From NCBI GenBank assembly GCA_029721515.1, contig CM056559.1, positions 23,591,565 through 23,655,564 on the forward strand: a DNA stretch of 64,000 nucleotides. The letters are read 5' to 3'. The notes beneath the pieces were generated by a model. That model ran no database searches. It saw only the letters and a list, made by a program, of their open reading frames with translations, and had not been told where the DNA came from. The position numbers and the translations under genes were made by a program. The stretch is from Synanceia verrucosa. Lineage: Eukaryota > Chordata > Actinopteri > Perciformes > Synanceiidae. Position 1 is the first letter of the stretch; each line of letters begins with the position of its first letter. Shown piece by piece: positions 24,983-38,881 of the stretch.

Positions 24983-26210
24983 TTTGTTTTGCTTCTTTTG
25001 CTACTCAATCGCTTCCTTCAGCTACCATGAAATGAAAATGACCTGTTAGCATTGCTAAGGGTGGCTACAAGACATCAAGCTGTTGTAAATTATGCTACAG
25101 TGATGCCACTTTCTGTAATATCTCTGCCTGCATGACAAATGTTTGCTGACTACATATTTGACAGACTCGTCTGGGTTAAGGGCCAGTCCTGTGAAGCTCT
25201 AGTCCATGCTGCCACCCAATAAGCAGCAGGAGAAAATTCAACATGAAACATGAACTGGTCTCAGGTTCATAATCTAACTCTCGTCCTGCTAATGACCCAC
25301 CAGAAACAGCTCTAGAGCTTCTCAGATTGAAAACACTGGATCGACTGCCTGCTGAGTGTGTGAGTGCTGGAGAGAAAGAATAAAGGGGAGGGAAATGGCG
25401 AAAAGGAGGGAAAATGAAAACAAAGAGACAAACAGTGGCAGATGTAGGAGAGTGCAGGCTTTGTAACAGTCTTGGCGAAGTAATTGCAGCATGCTCCTCC
25501 ACCCCATTCATCTTCAGCCGCCTATCTGGCAGCTCCAGAAGAATGGAGAAAGATGAATCTGAAGTTGTTATTATCTACACCCCCGGTCCATGACTCATGC
25601 ACATACATTTTATGTAGAAAATAGGAGGAAATACATTAGAAATATACAGAACGGGCGTGGGGTTGATGCAATGGTTTCCACGGTAACATCAGGAAGAGGA
25701 ACATTGCTATATTTAACTTGACAGATTATAAAACTTTGTTCACTGGTAATTTACATGTTTTGTTTATAAACCGTTCTTGTTTGCAAATGAGTTTGAAAAA
25801 GTAGAAGAGCCAAATATGCATAAGCTGATACTTTTTTTTAACAAATCAAATGTTAACATGCTCTGCTAATGTGGCAGTCTATGAATATGAGTGGGTAAAC
25901 AGAAGTCTGTGATTAATGTGAGTCAAATTTCAAGACTCCAAAATTACTCAGATTTAGTAATAAGAAGCAAACGAAAGGCTATTAAACTTTTCTGTCTGAT
26001 AAGGCAGGCTTGTTTTCAAAAATTATTTCTCAAGAATAATAGCAACATGAACTCCTTGAAAAGGCTGAAGCGGTGCTGAGAAGGGGAGCTCAATCTTTTC
26101 AAAGCATCTCCAGACGATTCCAGAAACTTCAGAAATGCTAATGCTCATTTTTGTGCATATTGTTTCAGAGAAGAAGTTATTTAACTGGTGTTTTATTATA
26201 TTACCTTAAA

Positions 26211-26290
26211 GGGGTGGATATTGGCAAGGAATTCACGATACGATATGTATCGCAATACTTGAGTCATCATACTGTATATATCTGATAATT
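26211..26290. mobile_element. Fragment of the same hAT-like MITE
   Basis: Holds the left end GGGGTGGATATTGGCAAGG and the ACGATACGATATGTATCGC / ATACTTGAGTCATCATA blocks. It then loses similarity, and no right end was found. Confidence 0.65.
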
Positions 26291-26679
26291 CTTCTTAAGC
26301 ATGACTGTCCTGTCAGGTTGTCATGGAAATTAACCACACGAGTGTCTCTCTATAATGTATAAATAATCATAGCAGCTGCTAAATCTGCAGTGTAGACATC
26401 TAGGAGACAGTATTTTATTGAGCCACAATCACGCTATTAAATAAGTGACATATTGATCTGTGGATCAATTGGATTTCCAGTGCTGCTCAGCAGACTGAAG
26501 GAAATGATTGTGACCACACCATAAGAGCGTTTCTGATTTATTACACAAAATAAAACGCTTAAAGTCGTGTAGGCCTTTAGCTGCACGAGGGCAGCCATGA
26601 ATTATTAATAAACTTCTGAGAGAAATTTAAATTTTGTATGTATCTAGAGCTGTTGTATTTGTGGTAGTCTTGGTCTTAA

Positions 26680-26753
26680 ATGAAGAATATATATCTATCA
26701 TATAGCATATGATATATGATATATATGATATATAGATATATATATATAGCATA
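26680..26753. repeat. AT-rich simple sequence
   Basis: ATATATGATATAT-type units, imperfect. Confidence 0.85.
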
Positions 26754-28364
26754 CAGCACTGGTGAACGGTAAGGGAGGCTAACAAAATAATTATTTAGAT
26801 GCTTTGCTTTCGGGGAAAAACAAGATCAGGAGACTGTCTTGCATTTTGCAACAAAGGGCAAAATATTAATAAAATCACAACAAGAATAACCCCACTGCAA
26901 ATATTTGGAGACTTATTTAACATTTAACACAAGGTGGATGCAACATAGAATGGAAGGTTTTTACTGATCCTAAAAATCAGTATCTGATCAACTTCCTGTT
27001 TTCATGCTGCCAGAGTAGCCTAGCTCCCGAACAAAGTCAATGACAAACGTCTTCACATCCAGCGAAGAGAACTGACGTCTGAAAGACTGATCCTCGTCTC
27101 TCTCCGTAGTTTTATTCCCCAACACAGTGCAATGCAGATCATAAATCCCTGAGAATATGACATTTGGATTTTATGGCTTGCCACTGTTATAGATGAACAA
27201 GCTGTGAGTCACTGTGAAACAAAGTGAATTAGACCTTTTTGTTTTTTCTTTGTGCCGGTGAGTCTCAGGACACGACAGGACAGGACAGCGTGTCTCCATG
27301 ACAGGAGAAGTCAGCAGATAGAGGCTTTCATTGTGTGCTGGTGATGCACTGCAGGGAGTGCAGCTACTTATTGTTTGATGAAGCCAACTCACTCAATAGT
27401 TGGCTTTTGGAGGATTTCATCTCTCTTCTGAAAAGCTTTTCAGGGAGCGCATGTGTTAACCAGCTCTCCTTGTAACAGAGTGGCAAACAATGCGCAGACA
27501 GGGACAACGTGTTATCTCCACAACATGCTGAAAATATTCTTTGATGAAGTGTGACGAAGAGTGAAAATCACACTCCCAGAGGCATGTGAAACAGCTCAAT
27601 ATGTCACTGCGGCTGTGAGGGTTACAGTGACGATCGAAACCTTGAAAACCAACTCTACCATGGGTTTGAACTCAATGTGTCTATCAACCCAAACTATGAT
27701 AAATGGAAACAATCACAGAGGTATCACTAACTGAAGAGAAACCTCACAGTGCCTGGTGGACTATAAGAGTCACTGGGCAGTTACAGTCAGCTAGTAGAGA
27801 CAGAAGCCAGGGCTATTTCTGTTATCAGAAAGAGAGACTTTTCTTTTTAATTGTTGGGGACAAGAGGCTGAGTCAGTGTCTATGTACCCAGAGGTGCCAC
27901 TTCAGCACATATAATGAGCCTCACGTTTTTCATGTGAGTCTACACTCCATAGCTTTTCCTGCGTGAAAACTATTCAGCATTTTAAAGTAAACAGGAAAAA
28001 CTTTTTTTTTAACACAGTGACTGTTCGCTCTTGGCTGACAACGTTGGCTTAATGGATATAGTTGATACAGAACTGATATGGGGATTTATTATTAGTCAAT
28101 CAGAATAATTTGTGAAAACAACCTTTTTAAATTAAGTTTGTATATACAGACTCTTGAGAGTATATTAATTCACAGAATCTGCATTTTTCTCAAAGCTCCT
28201 GAATTAGATTTGTATTTCTACCTCACCTTTTGAGCCACCAACAGACAAAAAAGGAAACTTGAAGCACTAGATACCATGACAACGCAGCAAAGTCCGTCTG
28301 CCGATGAAGATCACAAGAGACTTGTGGTGTCACTGTTTCCAAAGACAAGGTTGATATTAGAACC

Positions 28365-28970
28365 AAGGCTATGGTAGTTTTGGATTTTTCATTATATTTT
28401 AGTTTTATTTAGTTTTGACTTTTTTTTCTCTAATTCAGTTTTATTTAGTTTTTAGAGAAGGTTTGCTAATTGTTATTAGTTTTCATCTTTTTCTAAATTA
28501 TTAGTTGTTGTTTAGTTTTTATTAGTTTTAGTTTTTCATACTTTGGGTTATTTGTCAGGTGCAGGATTCAAAAAGCTGAACAACCAACTGTCCACAACAT
28601 CCATAACAGTCCACAGCAGAGCAGCCTTAAAATGTGTGTAATAGTGATTCTGGGGTTAGATACAGTGAGGCTGCTTGCTACAAATCACAAGAGACAAAGC
28701 CGAATCTGAAATTGCTAGAGTAAAATAAATAAATAAATAAATTAATGATTAAATAAATTAATTTCATATCAATCTAAAATTGACAAAGATGAAAACAAAG
28801 GGATTTTTATCTATAATAATATGCTTTAGGTAGTTTTGTAAACACACAATACAATTTCAGTTAGTTACCTTTTTTAATTGTAGTTTTTATTTATTTCAGT
28901 TGACAATTCCAGTTTTCATCATTTTGTTCATTTTTCCATTCACGATAAAAACCTTGTTTGGAACCTTAAG
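28365..28970. repeat. T-rich dispersed repeat
   Basis: Multiple TTTTATTTAGTTTT and TTATTAGTTTT units (28380-28530), with related units again near 28850-28920, suggest an old inverted or composite repeat. An (AAAT)n run lies at about 28722-28745. Boundaries are uncertain. Confidence 0.4.
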
Positions 28971-29858
28971 TTACCATCAATTACCATGAAGCCATGATAA
29001 CTAAAAGTAAATACCAGTCTGCTGAGTAATGAGACATAATTTCTCTTGCTTCACCTTTAACATAAAAGGATGCTTCTCCCTCATGTGTGGACCTTTCGTT
29101 GTGCCGCTGCAGAGAACATTTAGTACCGTCTGATTGCGTACGGTGTAGTTTCAGCAGCGTTCAGCGTTAACAGGGTTATTGGCTTTAAATTAGATCTTCT
29201 GCAACAGCACATGATATGAACAAGCAATGGAAATGAAAGGTAATGCCTTATTGTTTTTTTAGCTGAAAAAGCAGGAATAAAAATGCTGTTCGAACAAATG
29301 TTGTTTGGGGCTATGCAATTAAATCAGCGTGGTATCACCAATATAATTTTCAGAAATGAAAATGATCTTTTTTTGTGCATTTAATGAGAAAAACTCAAGA
29401 CTGCAAAAGTTAAGTTGCTTTTCAGACTAAGGTTTGACATTTGGCAAGAGGCAGATTGTTTCAGTGTTAAAATAATCAGTGACATGATGAAGCATCCAGC
29501 GTCAGGAGTGTGCCGCCATCTGGAAGCAGCTACAGGTGGGTAATTAGTGCTAAAAAACAGGCAACTTTACAGCTGTAGCTGAACAAAATGTAGAATATAT
29601 GGTCTCTCTGAGGACCACAACAACTGCTCAATAGTAGTTAGTGCATCGGGAAAGGTTTTTCTCTGTGACAGCAATGGATACCTTCAATTTTGCTCAATTT
29701 TCCCCACAATCAATACGCAGCCCTGTTGCTATACAACACAACCCTAATGTGTTAAATTAAAAACCCTCTCTGACTACACTTGCCACATATTGCAATTAAA
29801 TATTGATTAAAGAGACGAAAGCATGCAGGAGACTTTGCAGACTTTTATATTACCGTTC

Positions 29859-30309
29859 TACAGTGCATCTGGAAGGTATCCACAGCACCTTTTCCTCATT
29901 TTACTACATTACAGCCTTATTCCAAAATGGAATAAATTCATTTTCTTCTCAAAATTCTACACACGACACCCTATTTTGACAACATGATTTCTTGTTTGAA
30001 ATGTTAGCAAATTTAGTAAAAAAAAAAACCCTGGGCAATCACATCTACATAAGTATTCACAGCCCTTGCTAAAGACTTTGTTGATGTACCTTTGGCAACA
30101 ATTACAGTTTTTTTCAATATGAAATACTTATTTACTTATTGTGATGTCTTAGTGTTTTATTTTTAATAAATTTGCTAACATTTAAAAAAAAACAAACAAT
30201 TTCATGTTGTCATAATTGGGTGAAATTCATTATATTATATATCATTTTAGAATAAGGCTGTAACATAAGAAAATGTGGAAAAAGTGAAGCGCTGTGTATA
30301 CTTTCTGTA
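29859..30309. mobile_element. Internally deleted Tc1-like element
   Basis: The left end TACAGTGCATCTGGAAGG and right end (ending CTGTGTATACTTTCTGTA) are inverted relative to each other. Subterminal blocks, ACAGCCTTATTCCAAAATGG on the left and TTTTAGAATAAGGCTGTAAC on the right, are also inverted. Each arm is about 200 bp. The transposase gene is gone, with only the start of the usual body (TTGGCAACAATTACAG) left. TA lies at both edges, as expected for Tc1 insertion. Confidence 0.85.
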
Positions 30310-31126
30310 TTCAGGGGATTCAGCAAATAAAAACATGAGAATATGAGTCAGCAGGTGTCACAGTCCCAGACTCTAGGAAAATGGGAATTCCTGTAATTTC
30401 ATTCTCAAATACTTAAGCAGTTCATATCTAATTCATAAACCCTTTGGTGTATCCCCTGCACGTCAGAACCAATGCAGCTCATTTATCACCATTACCTTCC
30501 GACTGTCCACTGAGACCAGCGGTAATATTTCATGGAACTGCAGTAATGTTGAAAATGAGTCCCGTCGGTCTAAATGCTGTTGCAGTTTAGCAGAACAGAC
30601 AATGCAAACAAATGAAGAGGTGTTGTTATTGCTTATGTGACAAACAGCCCTTTTCAGTGTCACGACCTGGGTGAAGCTGCAGTGGCGAGTCCAGACTTTT
30701 TTTTCACTGGGGTGGCCCAAGTGTGGCACAAAGTCACAGATCTATTACTCACTCTATAACTCACAGATCAAATGGAGGAGTTTTGGGAACATGCATTGGG
30801 TTAGCCCAACACACAACTGAATACTGAAGGGTGATTTTAATGAACGGTGTTATTGCTGTATGTGATATACGTCAGCCTTGGGCCTGCGTCAGCTGTGTGG
30901 GTGTCTGGACTCTGGGAAGGTAAGTGGTGGAAGGGATGAGCTCCTGTTAGCCCCTCTGACTCTGTCAGTTTGTGTCTTCACACATCCTTTCACAAGGCTT
31001 TACTTCCTCTTCCACACCCGAGTGCCTTTTAGTTTATTTGTGTCCCTCCCATTATTTATTTATTTTATAAAAAATGCAATTCAGAATCACTGGTTTTATC
31101 TGGCACTGTTTAAGAGGAACGTGGCT

Positions 31127-31240
31127 AGGGCTGGGTATCGTGCAAAATTTTTTTGATACAATGCTAATTTCGATGCTTTTGTTTCGAGAGCGGCTCCAAA
31201 ATGATACTTTTTTCGATAGCTCAATAAATATTTTTTGTGT
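31127..31240. mobile_element. hAT-like MITE fragment (TAGGGCTGGGTATCG)
   Basis: Begins TAGGGCTGGGTATCGTGC, followed by a TTTTTTTGATAC / TTTCGATGC / GATACTTTTTTCGATAGC pattern typical of this repeat class. A (TTA)n run follows. Confidence 0.5.
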
Positions 31241-31275
31241 ACTTTGGGCCTTAATCATGGTCATCATCAGTATTC

Positions 31276-31298
31276 ATTATTATTATTATTATTATTAC
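31276..31298. repeat. (TTA)n microsatellite
   Basis: About 7 TTA units after the hAT-like fragment at 31127. Confidence 0.9.
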
Positions 31299-33096
31299 TT
31301 TATGATTTCAACTGGTTTGGGCTTTCTCATGGTAGACATACTTGATAATGGTCTGATGATGATCAACAGACACAGACGTACAACAAAACACCTAGCTATT
31401 GTTTACGTCAGTAGCAGATAGCATGAATTCTAAGTTGGGTCGCTGAGATTAATCCGACTTTCTGAGTTGGAGATCCGACTTCACGGGGGTTCTGATTTAA
31501 ATTCTGACATGGAGCTTGGAAATTCTGACGTTCATGTACAACTTGAATGCACCAGGAACCTAAACACACACATTCAAATGAACCAAGTACACCAGCCCAC
31601 TTTACTTAAACCTTTCAAAATGAGGGCTCAGTGAAATTATTGACATAGTGAGCCCACAACACCAGAATCCAGTATAAAGAAGCAGCAAGAGATAACGCAG
31701 TCTTGAGGGTCACCAATGATCCACCAACACCAAGAAGTACATTCTTCCAGGCAAATCCATCAAAAAGAAGAAGAAAGCAGGAGACAAGTCGGTCGAAATG
31801 GACGCAGAAAGAAGAGAGTTCTAGACCTCCATGTTGTCGATGAGCTGTGTCCAACAGAAGGAGAGGGGACGACTCTCTTGTGAGAGGAAAAAGTTAAAAA
31901 TAGTAAACGCTGTTTGTATATATTGATCACAGGTGCATTGAGCATTTACAGCTACACAATCCAGCTAATGATGTCACACTCTGCAGCTGGTCAAAAAACA
32001 TATCACAAATTCGACCTGATTGTCATGAAGAGATGAAGAGTCAAGGGATCACAAAAGGTAATAAAATACAACCAACAGTTAATTCACTTTCAAGCACAAA
32101 TGCAAACTTCAAGGAATCATCAGAGTCATTAGGATTCATTCCACTGTCTGTGTGAAGACGTCACAAAAACATCAGACTGCAGATGGTTCATCAGCTCCCT
32201 CTTCCTCTTGCACACTTACTCATCATTTTCCTGAAATTCACCACTACTAACAAACTGATATTGTAACACTAGCCTGTCCTCCAAATCTGGCCTTTGGCGT
32301 GCCAAATGTCTACCCCACCACTGACATGTTGCATTTATGGGCTGTACTGTAGCCGTCCTCAGCTTAGTTGTCCAAAAGGTCATCTGCAGTGGTAAAGGCT
32401 ATCATTTTGTACTGTGGTAAACACACAGAGACAGCCGTTTGTGAGAAATTACCATTATTAATGATGAGACACCTGCTAAATTATAAAAGTGTTCTTCTCC
32501 CATACAAGCCTCGTGGTGACAACTGCTAATTAGAGTAGAAGTGATGCCAACCCTCTGGTTGTTGTTTCCGGAAGTTACTTTACTTCACTTAGCTTGCTAG
32601 TTGCTCGTTAATTTCCCAGCGGTGAGGTAAGTGGTAAATGATCATCGGATGTTATAACTTCTATTCAACTAGATGACAAACCCTAGAGCGCAGAGCAGCA
32701 GAACTGAACTAAGATGCTTTCTAATATCCAGGACACTGATAACACTGAAGCAATCAACACACTGTAATATTGGGAGGCGTAAACAGAAAGAACAAATACA
32801 ATTTCCTGTACAAGAACCTTTGATATGTACCTTTTTCAGCTAGGTCATGCAAAGTTCAAATCCAACAACATTTTTCACCTTTCCTCACTTTTTTAATGGC
32901 TTTGTGTCAATATATTATGGCTCATATACCAATTAATAAAACATCCACTGCTCAAGGGCAGCAGAATTTATTACCATCTTCATTTTTCTAGTTCATGAGA
33001 ATGAGTTGTAAAGCAAAGTGTGCATGTGTTTTTAATTCATCAATCAAAGCTGATCTGAAATGTGTAAATTTAATTTTCTTTCATTAGTGTATATCC

Positions 33097-33420
33097 AAGA
33101 AGGTACCAGGTTTGAATCCCGGGCCTGGGGCCTTTCTGTGTGGAGTTTGCATGTTCTCCCCGTGTCTGTGTGGGTTCTCTCTGGTACTCTGGTGCTTCCT
33201 CCCACCATCCAAAAACATGCATGGGGATTAGGTTAATTGGCTAATGTAAATTGACCGTAGGTGTGAATGTGAGTGTGAGTGGTTGTCTGTCTCCATGTGC
33301 CCTGCGATGAGGTGGAGACTTGTCCAGGGTGTACCCTGCCTTCCGCCCTAAGACAGCTGGGATAGGCTCCAGCCCCCCCGCGACCCTATGAGGATAAGCG
33401 GTAGATAATGGATGGATGGA
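33097..33420 (+). repeat. 5'-truncated copy of the same SINE with 12-bp duplication
   Basis: It begins inside the tRNA head (aagaaggtacc), keeping the B-box, and ends in GGATGGATGGA. The flanking direct repeat tagtgtatatcc lies at 33085-33096 and 33421-33432. Truncation at the 5' end with a duplicated target is the mark of target-primed reverse transcription. Confidence 0.9.
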
Positions 33421-33504
33421 TAGTGTATATCCACTCACTAGCCACATTTATGTGATGTTTTTTAATTCCTAATTAATTGTGAGTTTGCATGGAAATAAGT
33501 GGGC

Positions 33505-34115
33505 ACACTTACGTAATTACTGTCTAATTTTCGAAAGAAAACAGCTGGAGTGTTTTCTTTGGATTTAACGTTACGCCATGGACACAAACGTCATACACAC
33601 AGTCATTCTGATAATAGGCCTTCTCTTTAAACAGCAGCTTGAAAATATTATCACGCTTCACGTATGTCGGCTGAGGAGGAGAAGAGTGTTGGAGAAGGGA
33701 GGAAGAAGCTACCTCAGCCCCCTCGTACCATCCTCGTTCAAAGTTTTTGGCCACCTCTTTAAACAGGTTAATGTTTTTGTGTTTTCTTCCATCTAGTCTT
33801 TTCATAATTTTAAGTTCCTCAAGCATACTTATTAAAAAAATGGTGTCTGCTCGAAACCAGCGTTTACTCCGAGCCTTCTTCTTTCTCTTATGAGCATGTG
33901 CTGAACTATCGGAATAAACTTTAAGAATAATAAAGGTTTACACGAAAGAGAAAGTAATTAGGCTTTAAAAGCAGAATAAACCACCCACTCACATTGGCGT
34001 TAAGTTTAATTCCGAATAATCATTTTCATTCAGAATTAAGTGTTTACATGTTTTTTTTAAAGCGGAATTAATTTTTATTTGGAATTAAAGCTCTCATGTA
34101 AACGCAGCAACTGTC
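33505..34115. other. Possible decayed DNA transposon with minus-strand frame
   Basis: A 100-codon minus frame (33524-33826) encodes a basic, Phe/Lys-rich peptide that I do not recognise. The following 33970-34100 stretch has alternating AATTCCGAATAA / GAATTAAG / GGAATTAAAG blocks and CATGTAAACGCAG, a pattern common at ends of fish DNA transposons. No matching left end was found. Confidence 0.35.
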
Positions 34116-35244
34116 ACAAGATGTCAAACTGATTCAACTTCACATGAAATGCTACTTCCACAAAACAGAAACCCACGACTTAATTTCAACATGGAGCGTT
34201 AATTTTTGACATATGATGCTGATGACTTTCATGCTAATATACAGAATTACTCATCAAATAGTCAAGTAAAACCTTTATTCCAGACAAACCCTAAGAACAA
34301 TCTGCATGTTATTAACCATCAGGTGGGAAGCTCTGGTTCTCATTAAATTATGGACTAAATAAAAACTCAGCATGTCTCCACAACTCAAGTCAATCTGGCT
34401 TATGGTAACACCTGTTAATACCAGTGAAACATGCCAACTATGCTAACCCTCCAAGTGTTTGATTTTTATTAGGGAGCGAGCAGGTGATTAGTCAGGGAAA
34501 GCTAATAAAGAGTGTTTACTAGCACAGGGATTAAAAGAGAAACAGTTTCAACACAGGCCACTCCAGAGTAGTATTTCTATCATTTATACCTCTGGATGTG
34601 AAGGAAAGGGCATAAACTGAACACATTCATGGAGGAATATATCACACAGAAAGGAGGAAACGTATGCTCTCCAGATGGTAGATGGTGCCAACATAGTGAT
34701 AATGCAGTGGCTCACAGTAATGTGTTGAGGAGAGATAACAATCATTTAGAGGTAAAAAAAAAAAGAAAAGAAAATGAGACTATCGTGGTTCAACATCAAA
34801 TAACGCATGTGATGACAAACAGAAGACTGCAAGAGAACGTCAGAATACAAGGTTACTGCTGTATAACAGCGTAGAGTGGTGCCATGAAAAGATAATGTAC
34901 AACACATGCAGACATGACTTCAACATGCACTTACTGAATAAATCATTGACACAGAGAAAGCAATGGAGCACAAGGCAATGCATGTTTTCTGTTTGATTCC
35001 TTAGTTTAATGTTGATATTCAATTTTTTCTTTGAAAAGGTGGGGAAAGATTGTATTTATGAGTAAATAAAATCTAAAATTAAAATAAAAGTGAGCAAGCA
35101 CATGATGGTTTGTCAACCGGCTGCTGTCAGGCTCTAAAACAAACTCATTTAATGCTAGTTTACATTCAGTTAACAATACAACAGGCATGTGCAATAAACA
35201 AATGGACTCACAGGCAATATTAAAATTCATTATTCAAGCAAAAC

Positions 35245-35690
35245 ATTTGAGCGCCATAGACCTGTATATATACGCTGAAGTGGTTTATCGGCAGCAGGCA
35301 CAAGAGGGCGCTCTCACACAGCCTGTGAGTAATATCAGGGCTTCTGGGATTTGTAGTCGGAGCACAAAGAGACGGTATACACCACAGAGATCAAAGCAGG
35401 AAGTAGACATGATAGAGGTTAGAGAGCAAAAGGATGGATTCTGGACAAAAAGTGGTGTTTTTGGTGAAAGTGTCCTCTACTCTACCTCTGATAAAACAAG
35501 AATGGAACAAGGTAAAAACACACATTGTTTTCATGATGAAATAGAGAGTCTCTTCTTTCATTTGAAATATTCGTAGTTTTCAGAGACATAGTACAAAATA
35601 TTCTGTGGGTCTTGAAATATGACTCAAAATGGACAAAAACGCTGGAACAAGGCACTTTCTTATAAAAAGTGCTGGAACTCCATGAGTTAA
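35245..35690 (+). mobile_element. TTAA inverted-repeat element, copy C
   Basis: It begins near catttgagcgccatag with a decayed left edge and ends ccatgagttaa. The body aligns with copy A over its whole length without the nested segment. An open frame across 35187-35576 is only a shadow of the repeat. Confidence 0.85.
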
Positions 35691-35769
35691 TTTTCATCGA
35701 TAATATGCAATATATTTCCATCCTTACTGTGTACAGGATCACTTCAGGATACATTGTTTGTATACACTT

Positions 35770-35925
35770 ATATGCCAGTATGTCACTGTAATTTTGTCTT
35801 ATTTTTATGCTATTATATAGTTTTTATTCTGGTCTTGTTCCACTGCTGTTGTCTTTTCTACATCTCTTTACATATCCCTTTGCTGTGATGCTGTGGGATT
35901 AATAAAGGATTATTTCATTTTAAAC
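35770..35925 (+). repeat. Retroelement 3' end, plus orientation
   Basis: A T-rich body ends at TGCTGTGGGATTAATAAAGG and an ATTATTTCATTTT tail. Same terminus type as the 23540 and 43551 elements. Confidence 0.5.
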
Positions 35926-36879
35926 TTAGAGAAAAACAAAAGAAAACATGAGTAGGAAAGAGAAAATCAATTCAAACCTGGTCTTTCTGTCCATACAATA
36001 AATTTAGTCCAGGGACCATAAAGCATAGCATCATATCTGTGCTTTCCCTCTGACCTCACACAGTACTGCTGTCCATTCATTTTTCCTCACAAATCTCTCT
36101 ACTGAAGCTGAGATTGGTTCGAGTATGTCCCTGTGCAGACCTGCTTTGTCAATTTGTCTGGGAGACAGGAAGTCACAGCATCCTTAATTCAAAGCTAATG
36201 GTGTGAGTTTCAGTATGAGCACCAGAGAGCAGGAGAGTGACCCCAGGAGCCCATCATCAATCTTCACTCTGAGCAGGGTCAAAGAGAGCTAAAAATAAAC
36301 ACACATTAAACTGACAGCGACAAAATACCAGATTGAACTGTGCATCTGTAGACACCTCTTGGGTGGGCCGGCTACATATCGTTAAGATTAGTTTAAGATG
36401 TGTCTATCCAATGTGTACATTATAATATGCTGTGAAAATGATGCAGAGGGGATTACAAGCTTAAACCTCAATACAGCGAGGCCGTCAGGATTAAATATTA
36501 CAGTACCTGACTGTCTAGACGGAAGGATCTGTGAACTGAGTTAGACTGTTTTCATCGTCTTATATTGCATTAACCACTGACCAGTCTTACATCCGATGTG
36601 ACTGAACAGTGCCTGACATCCTGGCTACCACATCTGCTACATATTTAATGAGCTCAAAGTATAGTATTTCCAGTGCACATGCATGCTGAGGGTCTCAGTG
36701 CTATATGGTCAGGTGCCTCTATTATTAGCTGGTGTAGATCATTAATGTAGAAAAACAGATTATAAACAGACTGTGCTCATGGTCTTACCAGCCTGCTATC
36801 ATGAAGCATCATAAAAGTCACAAAAATTGAATTTTAAGACATTAATTGTTAACACTTTATACTTATATACTTTACTATT

Positions 36880-36968
36880 TTGAAAAAAAAAAATCAACAT
36901 AAAGAAATTAAAATCAATAGAGGAAAATGTACAGCGATATAGTACCATATCAATATTTTTTCCATACT
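36880..36968. mobile_element. Possible right-end fragment of the same MITE
   Basis: Similar to the right half of the 4226 copy: AAAAATCAACATAAAGAAATT, then a GCGATATAGTACCATATC stretch and CAATATTTTTTCC. Short and diverged. Confidence 0.45.
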
Positions 36969-37372
36969 TGGCAGTGTTTCTACTTCTCATTTAATTACTT
37001 GTGAGTTCTCAAATCCCTTGAGACAAACTAGTTTGCATTTATGGATCCCATTTGGAATATGCATACCCATGTTATGCATTTAGCAGACACTCTACATGTT
37101 GCAGCAAGAGTGCTATCAGGGAATCATTTTCTTGTACAGGAACGCCACATCAGCATGCAGATGCTGAAGGACACATCACATACAGTTAAGTGCTGTGATG
37201 GACATGGAGCCTTTGAACTTACTTGGTATAATTACCGAATCAAATGAAACACATTTGCATCCTCAAATACATAATGATCCATACTGATTCTTTCTGTCAA
37301 AATGTTGGTAAAAAACACATGTTAATCCTCTGATTCACGATAGCCAAATAAAGTATGTGAGTGGCCATATTT

Positions 37373-37415
37373 CAATAATAATAATAATAATAATGATAAT
37401 AATAACAATAATAAT
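37373..37415. repeat. (AAT)n microsatellite
   Basis: AAT units with occasional GAT and AAC interruptions. Confidence 0.95.
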
Positions 37416-37517
37416 TCTACAGCGTCACAGTTTTACTTCACTTATTAGATACAATCAACGTTCTCGTCTCAGGAATTGTCTGATTGTCAACCTCATGCTG
37501 AGAGCAAGAGCAGAAAT

Positions 37518-37518
<1 letters not shown>

Positions 37519-37548
<30 letters not shown>
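37519..37548. repeat. (GA)n microsatellite
   Basis: About 14 AG units. Confidence 0.95.
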
Positions 37549-37549
<1 letters not shown>

Positions 37550-38862
37550 AAGCTCAGTTACTCGACTATTGTTTCTGATACAAACTTCCCTACATTGAAA
37601 AATCTCAGGTTTTTACTAGATATTACAGGGACTGTCATCTGTTTTTCAAAGGAAATTAAACAATACATTTCCAACAGTGTTGGCTGCCTCAGAGAAGCTT
37701 GCACATTGTGTTGAGAGCGTGGGTTTTCAAAGAAAGGCTGGCGGATGGCCAACAAGTCATCTGATGTTAATCTTGAGCCAGAAAGCTTTTCATTCATGCA
37801 TTTATCTATGTTTCCACAGTCCAGACTTGTTTTTGTGTATTCAAAGCTTGAAAAAGCTCTGTACAACACAATCATTATATATATGTGCAGTAATTCTTGC
37901 AATCTGAAAGAAGACTCTGCACAATTTGCCTTTTCCTCACAAATCCCAAACTCTCTTCATGCCTCACCTGCAACACTCCCCCATCATATAGGCCTAACTC
38001 AACCCCAGTGTCTATTATTTCCAACACACCACCTGCTTCTGTTGCAACTTGTGCAACCATGATTTGTAAGTCTGCCACAGCCAGTCGAGGCACAGAGAAA
38101 GCAACATTGGTTTTATTTATAGGGGTGGCTGGTAAAAAAAAAGGAAAGGTGCAGGTGGGTGCAGACTCAGGAGGAAAAAAAGTGCTTGCAGCAGGACGCT
38201 GCCCGAAGCGTTCCATGACCACCCTTTACTCAGGACCTCAGGTTACCTGGGCATATGAAGGTCGGTCATAGCACACTTCTATCATGAGAAATAAAAACAC
38301 CACTGATAACCCAGTTGATAAACAGTTCCACCAACTAAGCCATGTGTGAATAACTCCACTCTGACTAGATGCTGATTGAGCCACAGTACTCCCTGTCATC
38401 ACATCTATTGGCACTGCCTGTGGACTATGATTTCAGGCATACATGCATGCACATTCATTCAAGCACATTCAAGGCAAACAGTGAAGCAGAATGGATGTAT
38501 GGGCATGCAGCTTTTTTTCCGCTAAAAGCCAGGGAGAAGAGCTGCCATACGTTACCTCAGTGAGTGGAGCGAGGTCTGGTCGCTGGGTGAGAGTCAGGGA
38601 TCATTCTGTCACTGCCATCTGTCAAGCAGGTTGGGTACAAAGGAAGTAGGAGCAAGTGCCCCTGTCCCTGCTTCCTGTGCGCCTTTCTTTCCTCACAACA
38701 AAGTACCGTTGTCACATTAGAGGAGTGAGCTGTACTCCACGAGCAGGGAATCCTCCGTCAGACTGAAGCCAGTTTAAATCCCCTGTGAGGAGATGAGAGG
38801 ATGCACCTCCTTTTTCCTGGGGAATAGCGACTTGCTCCTGCCACGGCACAAACACTCTCACA

Positions 38863-38881
38863 CTCTCTCTCTCTCTCTCTC
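38863..38881. repeat. (CT)n microsatellite
   Basis: About 9 CT units; a CTCG tandem (CTCGCTCGCTCG) lies nearby at 38938-38950. Confidence 0.85.

Larger units (their letters stand above)
24983..28364. other. Non-coding, nothing recognised beyond a MITE fragment and AT repeat
   Basis: Only short frames on either strand. Confidence 0.5.

Noticed and set aside
30679..32322. A 1.6-kb hAT element between CAGTGGCGAGTCCAGAC and a distant CCCCACCACTG end
   Set aside because: The ends match only over about 6 bp, flanking duplications are absent, and the interior holds unrelated repeats.
37558..38271. Overlapping 105-124 codon frames on both strands
   Set aside because: Mutually overlapping, no domain, no consistent splice sites.
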